Below are positions 1-8,115 of a stretch of DNA of 64,000 nucleotides, piece by piece; position 1 is the stretch's first letter, and every line of letters begins with the position of its first letter. Source of the stretch: JACRAR01 sp041674385 (lineage in GTDB: Bacteria > Pseudomonadota > Gammaproteobacteria > Burkholderiales > Rhodocyclaceae). The stretch lies in NCBI GenBank assembly GCA_041674385.1, contig JBAYVU010000009.1, positions 21,777 through 85,776 of the forward strand, in the 5' to 3' direction. A program made the translations under genes and the position numbers. The notes under the pieces were generated by a model that did not search any database, had not been told where the DNA came from, and was given only the letters and a program-made list of their open reading frames with translations.

Positions 1-264
1 GGAGACGCAGTGTGGGGCGCATGGTTGGCTGGCAGGATAGCCGATATCCGCGACTACTGTGAGACCGACGTGGTCAATACCTACCTGGTCTACTTGCGCT
101 TTCAAAAAATGCGTGGCGCGATGACTGCCAGCGAGCATGACGCTGAAGTCGACTTCATGCGCAGCCAGTTGGCGGCACTGAACAAACCGCACTGGCAGGC
201 GTTCCTGGCGGAGCCGACTCGGCAGAACACCAACTCCCCTAATGGACGCGCCACGGCGCCGTGA
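1..264 (+). CDS. C-terminal end of a PolB-related 3'-5' exonuclease (partial)
   Basis: The reading frame is open from the first base of the window and stops at TGA 262-264, so this is the 3' end of a gene that begins outside. The visible 87 residues contain IRDYCETDVVNTYLVYLRF, which matches the conserved end of the predicted exonuclease family related to the PolB exonuclease domain (the aspartate of the last Exo motif sits in YCETDV). The family uses two-metal-ion chemistry on DNA ends in the cytoplasm. The last 20 residues look like an unstructured tail. The assignment rests on this single motif, so it is good but not certain. Confidence 0.65.
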   Translation, partial: GDAVWGAWLAGRIADIRDYCETDVVNTYLVYLRFQKMRGAMTASEHDAEVDFMRSQLAALNKPHWQAFLAEPTRQNTNSPNGRATAP

Positions 265-422
265 CGAAGCTGCTGAATCAGGTTTCTGGGCTGGCTTTAC
301 GTTGCTAACGAGCCGGTTGACGGGGATTCAGCATGCTGAGGCATTGTCTTCGACAAAGGCAAAGAGGTTTGCGATAATCGGTTAAGTAGCTTGAACCCTA
401 TTCGACAAGATCGAGGTAAATC

Positions 423-701
423 ATGGAAAAAGACAAGACGGATTACTATTACGCCTTGGTTGAAGAAGCCTGGAAACTCAGCGATAGCGCGCGTGAGTAT
501 GTCAAGAAGGCAGAACAAGAGGTTCCTTTGCAGGAAATTGTCGATAAGATTTTCTTGCCTTCCGGCCAGGTGGATATTGAAAAGACCCAGAAAGAAAGCG
601 GAAACCCACCCAAAATTTTCCTGAAATCGCCGTACGGATTGCAATACCGGCCAGATCACAAGGACTGGATTCCGTTCCGGCATGGTCCGATATCGTTATA
701 G
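423..701 (+). CDS. hypothetical protein, 92 aa
   Basis: ATG at 423 follows a plausible ribosome binding site (GAGG, 413-416, within gatcgaggtaaatc). The product is charged and soluble, with no signal peptide or membrane segment, and has an N-terminal YYYALVEEAWKLSDSAREYV helix. No family is recognised. It lies between the exonuclease end and murI, which runs convergently and stops 24 bp beyond it. The overlapping frames on both strands are worse candidates: no SD and arginine-rich composition. It may be a small regulatory or accessory protein, but nothing in the sequence shows a function. Confidence 0.5.
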   Translation: MEKDKTDYYYALVEEAWKLSDSAREYVKKAEQEVPLQEIVDKIFLPSGQVDIEKTQKESGNPPKIFLKSPYGLQYRPDHKDWIPFRHGPISL

Positions 702-724
702 CCACACGCCGTTTTCGAACGGGA

Positions 725-1510
725 TCAAATCTGCACTTGAAGCGCCGCGCCGCTGATACGCGGCACCAAGCGAGTTAAGCCTAAAGCGGGCAGCGCCTTA
801 TGCAGTCGCTCTGGGTGCGCAGTCGCGAGCAGGGTCAGGCGGCCGCAGCCATGAGCATGGCCGCCGGCCAGCCGTACCACCTGCCGGGCGACTGCCGCGG
901 CGACATCGACCAATTCGGCACGTCCTGCAACCAAGGTTTCGAGAAGCGGCAGCAGGAAAGTGTAATGGGTGCAGCCCAGCACTAGGCGGTCAGCGCCGCC
1001 GTCGATCAAGGGTTCAACTTTTGCCGCCACTTCGGCGGCGAATCCCGTATCTGCGAGATGCAGAGTTTCTATCCGCGTGGCCCAGCCTGGACAGGCTTCA
1101 ACCTGCACGGTCACTTGACTGGCATGAGTGCGAATGAGGCGATTCAGTCCCGCACTTCGCGCGGTCGACTCGGTGGTCAGCACGGCGATATGTCGAGTTC
1201 TGGAAGAAGCGGCAGCGGGTTTCACGCCGGGCTCGACACCGACCACTGGTATGCCAGGATGCTGGTCGCGCAGGGCTTGAACGGCGGCTGCGGTGGCGGT
1301 GTTGCAGGCGACGACAATCATGCCGCAACCGCGTTCGGCCAAGTGGCTGCCGATGGCCAGCACGCGCTTGCGGATGAATTCGTCGGGCTTTGTTCCATAA
1401 GGGACATGGGCGCTATCCGCCAGGTAGGCGAGGTCGGCCGACGGCAGCTCATGCGCAATCGCAGCCAGCACCGAAAGGCCGCCCAAGCCCGAATCAAAAA
1501 CCCCGATCAT
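725..1510 (-). CDS. murI: glutamate racemase
   Basis: Interconverts L- and D-glutamate in the cytoplasm to supply D-Glu for peptidoglycan. The 261-residue product starts MIGVFDSGLGGLSVL, the family's N-terminal signature. It carries both catalytic cysteines, in VACNTATA and in LGCTHYTFLLP, the usual pair for the two-base mechanism. An upstream in-frame ATG at 1576 would add 22 residues unlike the family and would overlap the fumarase end. ATG 1510 has CAGGG upstream and matches the family start, so I chose it. It follows the fumarase gene by 23 bp on the same strand and may be cotranscribed with it. Confidence 0.95.
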   Translation of the reverse strand: MIGVFDSGLGGLSVLAAIAHELPSADLAYLADSAHVPYGTKPDEFIRKRVLAIGSHLAERGCGMIVVACNTATAAAVQALRDQHPGIPVVGVEPGVKPAAASSRTRHIAVLTTESTARSAGLNRLIRTHASQVTVQVEACPGWATRIETLHLADTGFAAEVAAKVEPLIDGGADRLVLGCTHYTFLLPLLETLVAGRAELVDVAAAVARQVVRLAGGHAHGCGRLTLLATAHPERLHKALPALGLTRLVPRISGAALQVQI

Positions 1511-1533
1511 ACGGGGACCCTGGCGAGTATGGT

Positions 1534-1989
1534 TTATGCCTTCACGACCGGTATCTTGGCTATCTTTGCCTGCCATTCCATGGGGCCGCTGTGATGCACC
1601 GAAACCCCGGCGGAATCGACGGCGACAGTGACTGGCATATCTTGAACCTCGAACTCATAGATGGCCTCCATGCCCAGATCGGCGAAGCCGACGACTTTTG
1701 CCGCCTTGATGGCCTTGGCGACAAGATACGCGGCACCGCCGACAGCCATCAAATACGCCGATTTGTGCTTCTTGATTGCCTCAATCGCGACCGGTCCGCG
1801 TTCCGCCTTGCCGACCATGGAGATCAGTCCGGTCTGAGCGAGCATCATCTCGGTGAATTTGTCCATGCGGGTCGCCGTGGTCGGGCCTGCCGGCCCCATG
1901 ACTTCGTCGCGGACCGGATCGACCGGTCCGACGTAATAGATGACGCGGTTCTTGAAGTTCACCGGTAGCTGCTCATGCCGCGCCAACAT
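1534..1989 (-). CDS. fumA: class I fumarate hydratase, C-terminal part (separated by an in-frame TAG)
   Basis: 151 residues in the same frame as the ORF immediately upstream, beginning with the ATG that directly follows the TAG (CAG-TAG-ATG). The segment NRVIYYVGPVDPVRDEV and GPAGPTTATRMDKFTEMML are typical of the C-terminal (Fumerase_C) domain of one-chain class I fumarases, which are about 505-550 residues long. Family knowledge puts the expected residue at the TAG position as Asp (normal run ...AHKRIQ-D-ML...). No ribosome binding site precedes the ATG, so expression as a separate subunit would need reinitiation. The break lies inside the C-terminal domain, not at the natural alpha/beta boundary of two-subunit fumarases. 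It may be a nonsense mutation, a sequencing error, or a readthrough site. Confidence 0.85.
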   Translation of the reverse strand: MLARHEQLPVNFKNRVIYYVGPVDPVRDEVMGPAGPTTATRMDKFTEMMLAQTGLISMVGKAERGPVAIEAIKKHKSAYLMAVGGAAYLVAKAIKAAKVVGFADLGMEAIYEFEVQDMPVTVAVDSAGVSVHHSGPMEWQAKIAKIPVVKA

Positions 1990-3060
1990 CTACTGGATGC
2001 GCTTGTGCGCGGCATCGCGGCCGGTCAGCAGTTTGCCGTTGAGCAATAGCACATCGCCCGGCTTCCATGTAGCCACTTGGGCTTGCGTCAGGGTGTCGAG
2101 ATTGACGCGTACCCCCTTGCTGGCGTCGTAGGTCAGTTTGGGCCAGTCATCCAGGTTGGGAGGATCAAGCCTGGCCGGGCCCGAACCGTCGAGATGGAAA
2201 TGAACGTGGCGCGTGGCGGCGCAGTTGGGAATCATGGCTACCGGCAGGCTGGCGGCATGGGTCGGGTAGTCGAGGATTTTTACGTCCAGCACCGTGGTCA
2301 ACCCGCCCAGTCCCTGGGCACCGATGCCCAGCGCATTGATCTTGGTGTACAGTTCCAGGCGAAGTTCCTCGACACGATTGAGTTTCTCGCCGCGTGCCGA
2401 TTTCTCCTGGAGTTCATGAATATTCACCTGCGCCATCAGCGATTCCTTGGCCAGTAGCATGGCTTTTTCCGGCGTGCCGCCAATGCCGATGCCGAGTATG
2501 CCGGGGGGACACCATCCGGCCCCCATGTGCGGCACCGTATTGAGCACCCAGTCGACAATGGAATCGGAGGGATTGAGCGCAATAAACTTGGTTTTGTTCT
2601 CCGAGCCGCCACCCTTGGCTGCACAAATGACTTCGACATGATCGCCGGGAACGATCTCGTAATGCACCACGGCTGGCGTGTTGTCCTTGGTGTTGCTGCG
2701 TTTGCCGGCAGGATCGGCGAGCACCGAGGCCCGCAGCTTGTTGTCCGGATTCAAGTAAGCGCGCCGAACGCCTTCGTTGACCATTTCTTGCACCGAGAGT
2801 TTGGTGTCCCACCGGGCGTTCATCCCGACTTTGAGGAATACCACGGCGATCCCGGTGTCCTGGCAGATCGGGCGCCGACCTTCGGCGCACATGCGCGAGT
2901 TGATCAGTATCTGGGCGATGGCGTCTTTCGCGGCGGGCGACTGCTCGGATTCATAGGCGGCCGTCATCGCCCGGATGAAATCGGACGGGTGATAGTAGCT
3001 GATGTACTGGAAGGCATCGGCGATGCTCTGGATGAAATCGTCCTGGCGGATTGTGCTCAT
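1990..3060 (-). CDS. fumA: class I fumarate hydratase, N-terminal part (ends at premature TAG)
   Basis: Oxygen-labile [4Fe-4S] fumarase, hydrating fumarate to malate in the TCA cycle. The three cluster cysteines expected for class I enzymes are all here: PICQDTGIAV, GAGWCPPGILGIG and AMIPNCAATRHVHF. The start ATG at 3060 (MSTIRQDDFIQS) has AGGA upstream and fits homologous starts; the longer frame to 3138 adds 26 unrelated residues. The coding frame runs into TAG at 1990-1992, after GRDAAHKRIQ, and continues in frame as the next ORF. The cluster domain is complete, but the C-terminal domain is cut about 50-60 residues after it begins. Confidence 0.9.
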   Translation of the reverse strand: MSTIRQDDFIQSIADAFQYISYYHPSDFIRAMTAAYESEQSPAAKDAIAQILINSRMCAEGRRPICQDTGIAVVFLKVGMNARWDTKLSVQEMVNEGVRRAYLNPDNKLRASVLADPAGKRSNTKDNTPAVVHYEIVPGDHVEVICAAKGGGSENKTKFIALNPSDSIVDWVLNTVPHMGAGWCPPGILGIGIGGTPEKAMLLAKESLMAQVNIHELQEKSARGEKLNRVEELRLELYTKINALGIGAQGLGGLTTVLDVKILDYPTHAASLPVAMIPNCAATRHVHFHLDGSGPARLDPPNLDDWPKLTYDASKGVRVNLDTLTQAQVATWKPGDVLLLNGKLLTGRDAAHKRIQ

Positions 3061-3240
3061 GGCAGATTTTCCTGCGGAAGTTAATGGGGCGTACTGTCTT
3101 GCGAGGGTTAAGCGGAGTCTTCCTCGGCATTTTAACATTCGTGCTGCACCGCGTCAGGGGAAGCTGCATTGTTGCGTAAGACGGATGTAAGATAGCCGCC
3201 GTCTAATAGCTCAAGTTATCCGCCTAGAGGAGAGATGTCA

Positions 3241-5214
3241 ATGTCATCAACGATTGAGTCGGTGCTTCAGGAAAACCGGGTTTTCCATCCTTCCCCCGAT
3301 ACCGTCAAGAATGCCACGATCTCTGGCATGGCCGCCTATGAAGCCTTGTGCAAGGAAGCCGACAGGGATTACTCCGGCTACTGGGCGCGCTTGGCACGCG
3401 AACATATCACTTGGAAACAGCCATTTACCAAGCCGCTGGACGAATCCGCTGCACCTTTTTACAAGTGGTTCCCCGATGGCAAGCTGAATGTTTCCTACAA
3501 CTGCCTCGACCGCAACATCGAGGCTGGTCTGGGCGACAAGATCGCCATCATTTTCGAGGCTGACGACGGCAAGGTCAGCAAGGTCTCTTACCGGGAACTG
3601 CTCACTCGCACCACGCGTTTTGCCAACGCGTTGCGGGCCCAAGGCATCAAGAAAGGCGATCGCGTCATCATATATATGCCGATGTCAATCGAAGGTATAG
3701 TCGCCATGCAAGCCTGCGCACGTCTTGGCGCGATCCACTCGGTGGTATTCGGCGGTTTTTCCGCCAAGAGTTTGCAGGAACGTATCCAGGATGCCGGCGC
3801 CGTGGCGGTGATCACTGCGGATGAACAATGCCGTGGCGGCAAGAACATTCCCTTGAAGCCCGTCGTCGATGAAGGCATCGCTCTGGGCGGCTGCGAAACC
3901 ATCCATAGTGTGATTGTTTATCAGCGCACCGGCGGCACCTGCAACATGATCGCAGGCCGCGACAAGTGGTGGCATGACGTCGCCGCCACCCAATCCGAGG
4001 TTTGCGAACCGGAATGGGTAGATGCCGAGCATCCCTTGTTCATTCTCTATACCTCGGGTTCGACCGGCAAACCCAAGGGCGTCCAGCATTCCTCTGGGGG
4101 ATACTTGCTGCATGCGATCGTTACCATGAAATGGACTTTCGACATCAAACCCGCCGATGTCTTCTGGTGTACCGCCGATATCGGCTGGGTGACCGGACAC
4201 ACCTATATCACTTACGGACCACTGGCCTGCGGTGCGACCGAGATCGTCTTCGAAGGCGTGCCGACATACCCTGATGCCGGTCGTTTCTGGAAAATCATCC
4301 AGGATCACAAGGTCAACATCTTCTACACCGCGCCGACGGCGATCCGCTCGTTGATCAAGGCGGGCGCTGAACTGCCGAAGAAATACAATCTTGCTTCGCT
4401 ACGCATACTCGGCACGGTTGGCGAGCCGATCAATCCGGAAGCCTGGATGTGGTATTTCAATGTGGTCGGCGGAGGCCGCTGCCCGATCGTCGATACCTTT
4501 TGGCAGACCGAGACGGGCGGCCACATGATCACGCCGCTGCCCGGCGTTACGCCATTGGTTCCGGGTTCCTGCACCCTTCCATTTCCCGGTATCCAGGCCG
4601 CCATTGTCGATGAGACCGGCCATGAAGTGGAGTGGGGCAAGGGCGGTTTTCTGGTAGTCAAGAAGCCTTGGCCTGGGATGATTCGTACCATTTGGGGCGA
4701 TCCCGAACGCTTTCAGAAGTCGTATTACCCGGCGGATTTCGGCGGTAATCTGTATCTGGCTGGCGACGGCGCGGTTCGCGATGCCAAGACCGGTTATTTC
4801 ACCATCATGGGGCGTATCGACGATGTCCTGAATGTCTCGGGCCATCGCTTGGGAACCATGGAAATCGAATCGGCCCTGGTGTCCAATCCCCTGGTTGCGG
4901 AAGCTGCCGTCGTGGGACGTCCGGACGATTTAACCGGCGAAGCGATTTGCGCTTTTATCGTCCTCAAGGGATCGCGGCCTTTTGGCGACGATGCGAAGAA
5001 GATTGCCAATGATTTGCGTAACTGGGTCGGCAAGGAAATTGGTCCGATCGCCAAACCCAAGGACATCCGCTTCGGAGAAAATCTGCCAAAGACCCGTTCA
5101 GGCAAAATCATGCGCCGTCTGCTGCGTGTGCTGGCCAAGGGTGAGGAGATCAGCCAGGATGTGTCAACTTTGGAAAACCCGGCGATTCTGGAACAGCTGA
5201 AAACGAACGCCTGA
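3241..5214 (+). CDS. acsA: acetyl-CoA synthetase (AMP-forming)
   Basis: Activates acetate to acetyl-CoA through an acetyl-adenylate in the cytoplasm. The 657-residue chain has the N-terminal ACAS_N region and the adenylation signature YTSGSTGKPKGV. It also has TADIGWVTGHTY, WQTETGGHM, the hinge DVLNVSGHRLGTMEIE, and the C-terminal PKTRSGKIMRRLLR, whose lysine is the known acetylation/adenylation site. Two in-frame ATGs compete: 3235 lies only 2 bp from the SD (GAGGAG, 3227-3232), whereas 3241 is 8 bp away, so 3241 is preferred. It is transcribed divergently from the fumarase and ends at a clear terminator. It is full length compared with the family. Confidence 0.96.
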   Translation: MSSTIESVLQENRVFHPSPDTVKNATISGMAAYEALCKEADRDYSGYWARLAREHITWKQPFTKPLDESAAPFYKWFPDGKLNVSYNCLDRNIEAGLGDKIAIIFEADDGKVSKVSYRELLTRTTRFANALRAQGIKKGDRVIIYMPMSIEGIVAMQACARLGAIHSVVFGGFSAKSLQERIQDAGAVAVITADEQCRGGKNIPLKPVVDEGIALGGCETIHSVIVYQRTGGTCNMIAGRDKWWHDVAATQSEVCEPEWVDAEHPLFILYTSGSTGKPKGVQHSSGGYLLHAIVTMKWTFDIKPADVFWCTADIGWVTGHTYITYGPLACGATEIVFEGVPTYPDAGRFWKIIQDHKVNIFYTAPTAIRSLIKAGAELPKKYNLASLRILGTVGEPINPEAWMWYFNVVGGGRCPIVDTFWQTETGGHMITPLPGVTPLVPGSCTLPFPGIQAAIVDETGHEVEWGKGGFLVVKKPWPGMIRTIWGDPERFQKSYYPADFGGNLYLAGDGAVRDAKTGYFTIMGRIDDVLNVSGHRLGTMEIESALVSNPLVAEAAVVGRPDDLTGEAICAFIVLKGSRPFGDDAKKIANDLRNWVGKEIGPIAKPKDIRFGENLPKTRSGKIMRRLLRVLAKGEEISQDVSTLENPAILEQLKTNA

Positions 5215-5244
5215 CGGGACATTAGGAGAGGGGAGAAGGGGAAG

Positions 5245-5267
5245 GGCGCCTAAGGGCGCCTTTTTTT
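5245..5267 (+). terminator. rho-independent terminator of acsA
   Basis: GGCGCC (5245-5250), loop TAAG, GGCGCC (5255-5260), then seven T. It lies 31 bp after the acsA stop codon. Nothing else is evident between 5268 and 5407. Confidence 0.85.
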
Positions 5268-5407
5268 GGCGCGCAAATACCGGACTTTCTTGCGCTCAAT
5301 GAGGCAATCTTGGGGGAGTTGGAATGTCACCTCAACTGATCAGGGGGCAGTTCCTGCATGATCGACTTGAGATGAGTAAGTGGCCCTGCAGTCATCACCA
5401 CTCCCGA

Positions 5408-5593
5408 TCAAGCCGCCGCCAATTCCCGAACATCACGCAGCAATTGCTCCCTTCCCGTTGACCGCTGCCTTCGGCTGTAACCGCGCTTGATCGCCTTCCG
5501 CGTGCCCGGCTTCCAGTGCAGAAAATGCCGCCAGCGGGTGAGTGCGTCGTACTCGTCGCCACCAGACATGGGAATGATGTGAGCGCACTTCAC
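5408..5593 (-). CDS. 61-residue basic protein downstream of a HigA-like antitoxin (copy 1)
   Basis: Small basic protein of unknown function starting at GTG 5593 (MKCAHIIPMSGG...). Its core (GGDEYDALTRWRHFLHW and KPGTRKAIKRGYSRRQR) is almost identical to the product of 20190-20375; the two differ at about 10 of 61 positions. The DNA is also close to identical, indicating recent common origin. It lies 5 bp after the antitoxin gene, so the toxin, antitoxin and this gene look like one operon. The second copy occupies the same third position behind an MqsA-like antitoxin. Many Arg/Lys/Trp residues suggest nucleic acid binding, but no known fold is recognised. Confidence 0.75.
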   Translation of the reverse strand: MKCAHIIPMSGGDEYDALTRWRHFLHWKPGTRKAIKRGYSRRQRSTGREQLLRDVRELAAA

Positions 5594-5598
5594 GGCCG

Positions 5599-5928
5599 CT
5601 ATACCATCTGAATGACCAGTTTCTTCCCGCAGGCATCCGCGTACTTGCGCAGAGTAGCCAGGGAAGGGGAATGCTTTCGGCTGCCCAGACTGGATTCGAT
5701 GCGGGCAAGCACGGGCTGGGATACCCCCATCCGTTCAGCGACATCGGCCTGGGTGAGTCCTGCATCCTTACGCGCATGCAGTAGGGCTCCCAGAGCTGCG
5801 AATTCATCCTCTAGGGCGTCGTAGGCAACGCGAAACTCCGGATCAGCCTTGCGCTTCTTCGCGGCATAGCCCTTGGGGTCGAACGCCACCGGCTGATAAC
5901 GGTCTTCGGTCTGAATCTTTTTAGCCAT
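5599..5928 (-). CDS. higA: HigA-like XRE-family antitoxin
   Basis: 109 residues. The first 50 form a linker that probably embraces the toxin (family knowledge). The rest is an XRE helix-turn-helix: DAGLTQADVAERMGVSQPVLARIES followed by SPSLATLRKYADACGKKL. It overlaps the toxin gene by 8 bp, the usual order for HigBA-type modules (toxin first). It should neutralise the toxin and repress the operon through the palindrome at 6257-6272. The symbol is by family similarity only. Confidence 0.85.
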   Translation of the reverse strand: MAKKIQTEDRYQPVAFDPKGYAAKKRKADPEFRVAYDALEDEFAALGALLHARKDAGLTQADVAERMGVSQPVLARIESSLGSRKHSPSLATLRKYADACGKKLVIQMV

Positions 5929-6247
5929 GTTGCACCTCCTTCAATCTCTTGCGAGCAATCTTCAATTCCTTGGGCGGGGTCTGCTGGGTCTTCTTGATGA
6001 AGCCATGCAGGATCACGATCCGCCGGCCTATCAAGGTACAGAAGAACGCCCGGCCTATTCCTTCTTCACCCTTGGCACGCATCTCGAAAAGCCCATCACC
6101 AAAAGGCCTGGTGTAGGGCAGGCCGAGATTCGGGCCAGATTCAACCATCTGTTCTGCAATTCGGGTAAAACTGGCATTGATGCCTGCCGGCCATCCTTTA
6201 ACTTCGTCTCGTACCCCAACGTTGTAGAAATCGATGGAATAACTCAT
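5921..6247 (-). CDS. higB: RelE/HigB-like toxin (phage Gp49-like)
   Basis: 108 residues with the Gp49-like/HigB signature: LPYTRPFGDGLFEMRAKGEEGIGRAFFCTLIGRRIVILHGFIKKTQQTP, then KELKIARKRLKEV. Members are mRNA endonucleases that act on translating ribosomes; the Arg/Lys/His-rich beta-sheet face supplies catalysis. It is the first gene of a three-gene operon with the antitoxin and the 61-residue gene, and its start lies 9 bp from an inverted repeat. It sits just outside the left end of the integrated element. Confidence 0.85.
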   Translation of the reverse strand: MSYSIDFYNVGVRDEVKGWPAGINASFTRIAEQMVESGPNLGLPYTRPFGDGLFEMRAKGEEGIGRAFFCTLIGRRIVILHGFIKKTQQTPPKELKIARKRLKEVQHG

Positions 6248-6256
6248 AGTGGTAAT

Positions 6257-6272
6257 ATAGCAAGCGTGCTAT
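6257..6272 (-). promoter_or_regulatory. probable operator of the HigBA-like operon
   Basis: Inverted repeat ATAGCA-AGCG-TGCTAT starting 9 bp upstream of the toxin start codon. Autoregulation by the antitoxin at such a site is usual for this family; binding here is inferred. Confidence 0.5.
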
Positions 6273-6306
6273 TAAATTGCAAGGGGGAAAACCTCGGCGA
6301 CCATAA

Positions 6307-6395
6307 ACAAAAAAGCCCGTATTTACCGGGCTTTCTGCTGGGTCATGAGACGACCCTAGACAATGCGATATTTCACTTCAACTGATCATGCAACA
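6307..6395. repeat. attL: left 89-bp direct repeat of the integrated element
   Basis: Perfectly identical to 23528-23616. It contains the last codons of bamC (ending in AAG TGA) and the bamC terminator hairpin (AAAGCCCG...CGGGCTTT). Here the bamC piece is an orphan fragment, so this is the copy separated from bamC by integration. The remaining sequence of the gap 6248-6657 holds the operator above and, from 6396, about 260 bp of element DNA with no recognised gene. Confidence 0.9.
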
Positions 6396-6657
6396 TAGTC
6401 AGAACAATTGTAAGTGAATGACGAATAATGATAAATAAAATTGTTGTGGGTATCTAACTACTCATCAGGCTACACTCGAAGCCGCTGCCCCTCTGGAATT
6501 CTGACAAGCGAACATCATTGTGTAGTTAGAAACAGATGCTGGTGGGCAGAACTGCAATACAGACTGAAATCGGCAAGACTTGCCGTTGACGAGATGATAT
6601 TTGGCCTGGTACGTCAATTGCATGTCCAAGGGATAAATCCTGATCGAGGAAAGTCCC

Positions 6658-7143
6658 GTGAAAATTGATACCACACCAGAAACCTTACAACCCCAATTTC
6701 AAGCAGCAGTCGCGCGAGAAGGCACCGATTTTCAGACCGCACTAGACGCCGCGAAGAAGAAATCGGCAGAGACGAATGGCAATTCTTCAGCGGCGAAAGC
6801 TGATGCCGCCAGGAAAAAGGCGGCTGCATCGCACCGCGCGGACGCTACCTTCCTAGCGGACTATGTAACGAAAACCCCGGCGCAGCACATGCGAGATCGA
6901 GTTCAGCAACTGCGCGAAGAGATTCTGAAAAGAATGGGGCTAAGTGAGCAGGCTCTGGCCGCAATGCCACCGGGCCAGCGGGAAGCGGTTGAGAAGTCGA
7001 TCATGGCAGAGATTCAGAAACGACTTTTCGGTGAAGCCGGCAAAGCGGAGGAGTCCCAAAACCCGGCAAACCAATTCGACTTGCAGCCGCTGTTGCAGGA
7101 GACAAAGACGCCGGATAAGGCGTCAAACTCGGTGCGTTCTTAG
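6658..7143 (+). CDS. hypothetical alanine/lysine-rich helical protein, 161 aa
   Basis: GTG start at 6658 with a strong GAGGAAAG SD 8 bp upstream. The product is hydrophilic and mostly helical, with an Ala/Lys/Asp-rich first half (residues about 25-60) and a more conserved-looking second half, TPAQHMRDRVQQLREEILKR and QREAVEKSIMAEIQKRL. No signal peptide, membrane span or known domain is seen. It runs opposite to most element genes and is the first gene inside attL. Function unknown. Confidence 0.55.
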   Translation: MKIDTTPETLQPQFQAAVAREGTDFQTALDAAKKKSAETNGNSSAAKADAARKKAAASHRADATFLADYVTKTPAQHMRDRVQQLREEILKRMGLSEQALAAMPPGQREAVEKSIMAEIQKRLFGEAGKAEESQNPANQFDLQPLLQETKTPDKASNSVRS

Positions 7144-7348
7144 CCCCGCTGCGTTTCTGATTGCCTATCTGAAGGAAAAAGCGGCGGGAAGAGTCCAGGA
7201 GAAGTCACCCCTCCCGCCTGACCAGTGCAGCGGGGGTTGGGGTGCGTCTGGCTATGACGAAAGTTACCACAACCCTGCGGATCTGCTTATCACAGCTTTT
7301 CCCCCGCATGATACTGTTCGATTGCCGACCGATCACAAATAGACATCT

Positions 7349-7627
7349 GTGCTCCACCCACCGCCTTGGCTCACCCGGGAAGAGATAGACGACTTCTGCA
7401 TGCCACTGAAGCAGCATGCGGCGCAGATTCGCCATCTGCTCAGTTGCGGGCTGACTGTCAGGACCAAACCGAACGGCGCCCCGCTGGTGATGCGGACGCA
7501 CTTCGAGGAAGTGATGAACAAGGGGAAGAAGAAACCCACCGGAAAGCGCGAGCCGAACCGTACAGCGTTGATCGAATCATTCAAGAAGCAGAAACGTGGC
7601 AATCATGGCAACGACTCGACCAACTGA
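7349..7627 (+). CDS. DUF4224-like phage protein
   Basis: Residues LTREEIDDFCMPLKQHAAQIRHLLSCGL... followed by RTKPNGAPLVMRTHFEEV fit the DUF4224 pattern (an N-terminal LTxEEI, then xxRxLxxxG, then a basic VVxRxH). These small proteins are commonly found next to phage integrases, but the integrase here is at the other end of the element. The start (GTG 7349) has no clear SD and may lie elsewhere; the LTREEI core begins about 8 residues in. Function unknown; a recombination-directionality or DNA-binding role would be a guess from context. Confidence 0.55.
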   Translation: MLHPPPWLTREEIDDFCMPLKQHAAQIRHLLSCGLTVRTKPNGAPLVMRTHFEEVMNKGKKKPTGKREPNRTALIESFKKQKRGNHGNDSTN

Positions 7628-7773
7628 TCCAGGAACGTTAGCGCCAGGTGGTAGATTCCCGGCCGCTTGCTCTCACGCGGGCCGGCAACATTGAGCACAG
7701 CCATACCTTTGGCGCTCGGCATTCAGTTCAAATGAAGACATCGTCACCTTGATTCGCTAGTTGCTCATCCCTG

Positions 7774-7826
7774 AGCAAAATGTCAGCAAAATGTTAGCAA
7801 AAGTTAGCATTTGATAGCAAATTTGC
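7774..7826. repeat. helically phased AGCA(A) boxes in a 490-bp gene-free stretch
   Basis: AGCA occurs at 7774, 7785, 7796, 7806 and 7816, spacings 11-11-10-10 bp, within AT-rich sequence (AGCAAAATGT-type units), followed by TGCAATTATATGCAA. Such phasing places every box on one face of the helix and resembles an iteron or multi-site binding array. The gap 7628-8115 also holds GGCAAC repeats (8034, 8046, 8061) and two GGATACCG; no gene is visible in it. Confidence 0.5.
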
Positions 7827-8115
7827 TTGCAATTATATGCAATCGAACTAACCGAATCCAGCGCCGTTACTGGCTTTCGTAGAAATTTCTACTTTGCAAA
7901 GGGTTTGAGCAAAATGCTCAGATAGGCAGCAAGTGCCCACGCCCCGGATCAGTTGAAACCATCCCTGAAACCATCGTCGCTGAATCCTTCGTTTGTGCAC
8001 TAACCTCGACGCTAACTCTACCGCCAATTCCGTGGCAACTGTCTTGGCAACCTCGACTTTGGCAACCTTGGTTTCCGTGGATACCGGACTGGATACCGCG
8101 TACTTGCGTACCAGA

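Noticed and set aside
8034..8100. GGCAAC and GGATACCG short repeats
   Set aside because: Few, irregularly spaced copies that could arise by chance; no structure supports a function.
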